Shown here in pieces: positions 5,086 to 5,142 of a DNA stretch of 5,142 bases. The position numbers and the translations under genes are program-made. The notes beneath the pieces were generated by a model. The model was not told the DNA's origin. It made no database searches and saw only the letters and a list, made by a program, of their open reading frames with translations. How positions within the stretch are numbered: position 1 is the stretch's first letter; each line of letters starts with the position of its first letter. This stretch comes from Hungateiclostridiaceae bacterium UBA3922. GTDB taxonomy: Bacteria; Bacillota; Clostridia; Acetivibrionales; DTU013. The stretch is from positions 14,801 to 19,942 of the forward strand of contig DGEQ01000006.1 of NCBI GenBank assembly GCA_002386045.1, given 5' to 3'.

Positions 5086-5095
5086 CCGGATCCGG
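5086..5095. repeat. 10-base palindrome CCGGATCCGG upstream of cwlJ
   Basis: Perfect dyad directly upstream of the possible -35 element of cwlJ. The same 10-mer, extended to 11 shared bases on the opposite strand, occurs at 3421-3432 after the DnaA-box pair. Confidence 0.4.
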
Positions 5096-5109
5096 CTCAA
5101 AATAGCAGG

Positions 5110-5139
5110 CCGCCGGATGATAAAAGATTTGCCCGGCGG
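5110..5139 (-). repeat. GC-rich hairpin at the window edge
   Basis: CCGCCGG (5110-5116) and CCGGCGG (5133-5139) form a 7-bp stem with a 16-base loop. An overlapping 13-base near-palindrome runs 5130-5142. On the minus strand only a weak T-rich stretch follows. It might belong to the terminator of a gene beyond the window. Confidence 0.3.
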
Positions 5140-5142
5140 GCA

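Overview
The window looks like a piece of the chromosome of an endospore-forming Firmicute, probably a member of the Clostridia with medium GC content. Four things point this way: a Noc-type (nucleoid occlusion) ParB paralogue, a GyrA of Gram-positive type, strong purine-rich Shine-Dalgarno sites, and a cwlJ-gerQ spore-germination pair. The gyrA gene uses AGG very heavily for arginine and ATA often for isoleucine. I cannot name the genus from this sequence.

Layout, left to right. (1) Positions 1-480 hold the 3' part of noc, followed by a clear intrinsic terminator at 572-600. (2) gyrA (706-3240) has its own sigma-A-like promoter (610-638) and its own terminator (3275-3314), so it is a single-gene transcription unit. 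No gyrB lies directly upstream. (3) The 282-base gap after gyrA (3241-3522) is unusual. It contains three DnaA-box matches in the gap's centre and right side, a fourth perfect box inside the gyrA terminator stem, a one-mismatch partner box in the other stem arm, AT-rich tracts, short direct repeats and a 12-base palindrome. It resembles a replication-origin module or a DnaA-binding locus. (4) A small two-CBS-domain protein (3523-3942) follows. (5) A convergent intergenic region with hairpins (3943-4106) separates it from a minus-strand operon. (6) That operon is cwlJ (5031-4594), a cortex-lytic enzyme, then gerQ (4571-4107), a spore coat protein. The last 111 bases hold the cwlJ upstream region.

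How the genes fit together. Noc, gyrase and DnaA boxes all belong to chromosome replication and segregation, and noc and gyrA usually lie close to oriC in Firmicutes, so an origin-proximal position is likely. CwlJ and GerQ act together in the spore: in Bacillus, GerQ is needed for CwlJ to localise to the coat, and CwlJ degrades cortex during germination. The CBS protein is probably a nucleotide-sensing regulator; nothing here shows its partner.

The most notable observation is the DnaA-box cluster next to gyrA, including the inverted boxes that form the gyrA terminator stem. I see no mobile element, CRISPR array, tRNA, rRNA or clearly new multi-gene system.
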